Below are positions 23,109 through 25,325 of a stretch of DNA of 25,325 nt, piece by piece. The translations under genes and the position numbers were made by a program. The notes below the pieces were generated by a model. It had not been told where the DNA came from. It saw nothing but the letters and a program-made list of their open reading frames with translations, and searched no databases. Source of the stretch: CAZPBC01 sp964584775 (GTDB taxonomy: Bacteria > Chlamydiota > Chlamydiia > Chlamydiales > SLFE01); NCBI GenBank assembly GCA_964584775.1, contig CAZPBC010000025.1, forward strand, positions 1 through 25,325. Reading direction: 5' to 3'. How positions within the stretch are numbered: the stretch's first letter is position 1; each line of letters starts with the position of its first letter.

Positions 23109-25325
23109 GTCACGTTGATTTCGTAGCAAGCCCAATCTTTCTCAACACCACCGAGCATCTCATCTCCACCAAGGTCAAAGACTTTGATGTAGAGGGTGTC
23201 AGTGCCTGTAAATCCATCTTTCGATGTATAGGTGAGTCTTTCAAGAAGGATATTCGCTTCTTCTAAGCTCGCTGTGAAGCTGATCTTGCGGAGTCCATCT
23301 TCATCGATTTCATCTGCGAAGACCACGGTGTCAAGATCACTGATATCAGTGAAGTTGAGTGTTCCATGTTTCACTTTGAGTTTGACCTCAAATAGATCGC
23401 TTTGATCCGCATCTGGATCGACAATCTGCAATCCAAGGTCCTCACCAATCATCAGCTGCTCACCAGAAACCGCTTGGATCTCATTGTCGGCATCTGTATC
23501 GGTGATCTCAGGAGCATCATTGACGCTATAGATACGAATATCTTTCATGACTTTGTCACTCACACCGCCATCTCCATCACTGAGTTGGAAGCTCACGGTA
23601 CGAGTTGCAGTCGAAAGGGCATCCGAATCGTTCGAGTAAGAGACCCGAGACATCACTTTCGCCACCATGTACGCTTTGGCGTTCTCGTTGAAGGTCACTC
23701 TGAGTCCTTCTCCGTTATCCCCGCCTTCCACATGACCAATATGGAGTCCACGGAAGTGGAGATCACCATTTGCATCGACACTGAGCCAACGGTTCTCACG
23801 GATAAAGAGGTTGTCGTTCATGGTGCCATTGGCCTCCATCTCGACACGGAGCTGACCTCCATCAAAGTCCATTGAATCGGCATCTCGGATCCACACTGCA
23901 GGAGCGATTCGCACACCACTCCATCCTTCAATGTAAATGCGGTGTTTACCAAAGACTTTGAGAATAGGATTCTCAGAGTTCTGTCCCTCGACTTGTAGAG
24001 TGGCGGTTCCCGCACCGTTATCCATGCCATCATTGATGTCATAGGTGAAGTTCACTATACCAATGAAGTCTTGGCCTGGTGTGAAGCTCCAAGTGCCATC
24101 CCCGTTATCAATGAGCATTCCAGAATCTGCCATGAGGTTCTGGACAGATAGAGGATCATTTTCCACATCTGTGGCATTCGCAAGAAGCTCTGCTTCTGTG
24201 ATGATCAACGGATCGAAGGGGTCCTCAGGGATCGTTCCAAGATCCACATTCGTGCTCTCAGGAGCATCATTGACTGAGAGAACGTCTAGATCCGCTCCAC
24301 CTGCAACCGAGAACTCACCATCACTCACATCATAGGTGAAGGCAACAGGTCCAAAGTAGTTGGCATCTGGAGTGTAGGTCCAGGTACCATCCCCATTATC
24401 TTGGAGTTGGCCTGTGCTCGCAATAAGATTCTCGACACTGAGCTGGTCACCATCCACATCATTGGCATTCGCAAGAAGGTCTGCCTCATGAATGGTTTCT
24501 GTCCCATCTTCGAGCATATCACCTAGGTCGATGTTTGCCCCGTTGGTAGGCGCATCGTTCTCTGGTAAGACATTGAGTGTTGCTTCCTCAACAGCAGGAC
24601 CTCCCTCCAAGTTAAGCGTCGTCAACTCTCCATCAAAAATTTGATAGGTGAAGGTCACGAGGCCATTGAAGTTGGCATCGGGAGTGAAATTCCAGGTGCC
24701 ATCTCCATTGTCTTGAAGAGTTCCTGAGTCAGCCATGAGATTCAATACACTGAGCGTATCTCCATCCACATCGTTTGCATTGGCAAGGAGTGCTGCTGCA
24801 GTGATCACGTGGTCGATGGCATCTTCAGAGATGTCACCCAAATCAACGTCCGCACCATTGGTTGGAGCATCGTTTACAGGTAGGACATCGATGTCGGCCT
24901 GTGCATCAATCGGAGCAGCTACACCATCATTAATTTCATAGGTGATTGCTGCTGGACCGTTGTAGTTTTCATTAGGCTCATAGCTCCAGTCTCCAAATTC
25001 AAGCTCTGTAAGCGTTCCATTCGTTGCCATTAAGTTAGTTACGTACAAGGAATCTCCATCCACATCGGATGCATTCGCAAGCAGCTGAGACTCATTAAAG
25101 ATGAGTTGTCCATCTTCGAGCATATCACCTAGATTGACGTTGCCGCTATTCACAGGCGCATCGTTCACTGCATCGACAGTCAGAATGGCTTGAGGCGGTG
25201 GTGGAGCAGGTGTGGGAACATTTGGATCTTCAATAATGACCTCTTTTCGAATGATCTCGAAACCACCACTAGGATCACTAGGTTCTGGCGGCTGATCCGT
25301 GACAGTGAAGAAGAACTCTACCTCT
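23105..25325 (-). CDS. Very large cadherin-repeat surface protein, C-terminal part (runs off right edge)
   Basis: The minus-strand frame stays open to the window edge, giving at least 739 codons; an apparent start at 25168 is only an internal GTG. Upstream of the repeats is a Pro-rich linker (PAPPPPQA), preceded by EFFFTVTD. Four cadherin-like repeats follow, each beginning (V/E)NDAP and carrying DVDGD or similar calcium-site motifs and NGDGTWxFTP. Next comes a fifth domain of the 'DFDGGxLxV' type found in giant bacterial adhesins (DSMDFDGGQLRVEMEANGTM through VRSYSND-like RVSYSNDSDALSTATRTVSF). A last NDAP domain leads to the C-terminus DWACYEINVT. There are no RTX nonapeptides. It is probably an exported calcium-bound adhesin. 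It converges on the M50-HlyD gene and may be its cargo. Confidence 0.85.
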   Translation of the reverse strand, partial: EVEFFFTVTDQPPEPSDPSGGFEIIRKEVIIEDPNVPTPAPPPPQAILTVDAVNDAPVNSGNVNLGDMLEDGQLIFNESQLLANASDVDGDSLYVTNLMATNGTLTELEFGDWSYEPNENYNGPAAITYEINDGVAAPIDAQADIDVLPVNDAPTNGADVDLGDISEDAIDHVITAAALLANANDVDGDTLSVLNLMADSGTLQDNGDGTWNFTPDANFNGLVTFTYQIFDGELTTLNLEGGPAVEEATLNVLPENDAPTNGANIDLGDMLEDGTETIHEADLLANANDVDGDQLSVENLIASTGQLQDNGDGTWTYTPDANYFGPVAFTYDVSDGEFSVAGGADLDVLSVNDAPESTNVDLGTIPEDPFDPLIITEAELLANATDVENDPLSVQNLMADSGMLIDNGDGTWSFTPGQDFIGIVNFTYDINDGMDNGAGTATLQVEGQNSENPILKVFGKHRIYIEGWSGVRIAPAVWIRDADSMDFDGGQLRVEMEANGTMNDNLFIRENRWLSVDANGDLHFRGLHIGHVEGGDNGEGLRVTFNENAKAYMVAKVMSRVSYSNDSDALSTATRTVSFQLSDGDGGVSDKVMKDIRIYSVNDAPEITDTDADNEIQAVSGEQLMIGEDLGLQIVDPDADQSDLFEVKLKVKHGTLNFTDISDLDTVVFADEIDEDGLRKISFTASLEEANILLERLTYTSKDGFTGTDTLYIKVFDLGGDEMLGGVEKDWACYEINVT
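23984..25168 (-). repeat. Four tandem cadherin-like repeats (about 290-315 bp each)
   Basis: In gene order the repeats cover 25168-24878 (97 residues), 24877-24563 (105), 24562-24275 (96) and 24274-23984 (97). Each carries the pattern NDAP...LG(D/T)...ED...LLANA(S/N/T)DV...L.V.NL(M/I)...G.L...NGDGTW...P......FTY...DG. DNA similarity is still evident between units, for example in the NGDGTW segment, so they arose by tandem duplication and remain open to recombination. The second unit has an 8-9 residue insertion near its end. Confidence 0.9.

Noticed and set aside
23984..25168. Periodic DNA repeats that might suggest a CRISPR array or minisatellite
   Set aside because: The units are about 290-315 bp, in frame, and encode cadherin-like domains; there are no short repeats with unique spacers.
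1..25325. tRNA, rRNA, insertion sequences or attachment sites
   Set aside because: I looked for tRNA-like cloverleaves, rRNA cores and transposase motifs and saw none.

Overview
The window comes from a member of the Chlamydiota outside the classical pathogens, an amoeba-symbiont type of 'environmental chlamydia'. The main evidence is the primary sigma factor at 12581-14245, whose N-terminal and non-conserved regions closely match chlamydial sigma-66. The pair aromatic-aminotransferase-like gene + mreC (14366-16404) also fits, since these two are neighbours in Chlamydia. The window also carries much that Chlamydia lacks: an RHS-type surface protein, a sulfatase with its maturase, an ankyrin-SET protein and a secretion-like locus with a cadherin-repeat protein. 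Family assignments come from reading motifs by eye; no database search was possible.

Layout. (1) 1-2424: the 5' end of a large RHS-like gene running off the left edge, a 398-base intergenic stretch with a perfect 20-bp inverted repeat, a small exported protein and a PEGA lipoprotein. (2) 2557-6181: a sulfatase and a formylglycine-generating enzyme of the type that activates it, flanking an internally deleted FadL-type porin and a DUF2490 barrel protein. Genes here alternate strand and their ends overlap. (3) 6222-9937: an A+T-richer accessory block with an ankyrin-SET protein and two paralogous proteins of unknown function. A duplicated 71-bp leader and a relic of a second SET-protein C-terminus show that a [SET gene + unknown gene] unit was tandemly duplicated and then partly lost. 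(4) 9976-14245: housekeeping operon rpoD-dinG-sixA. (5) 14366-16778: aminotransferase, mreC, then twin palindromes upstream of a winged-helix regulator gene broken by one in-frame TGA. (6) 16838-25325: a secretion-like locus.

The most interesting region is (6). A TolC-like outer-membrane lipoprotein, a periplasmic adaptor, a GAF-like/HlyD membrane adaptor and a SOUL-family protein form a tight leftward operon. Divergent from it is a polytopic protein joining a PqqD-like N-terminus, a site-2-protease-type M50 core with intact HELAH and a HlyD-type adaptor. Converging on that is a very large cadherin-repeat protein that runs off the right edge. The layout is that of a type I secretion locus with its adhesin, but no ABC transporter is present; the M50-HlyD protein stands where the inner-membrane pump would be. 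The gene contents are read from the sequence; the function is an inference.
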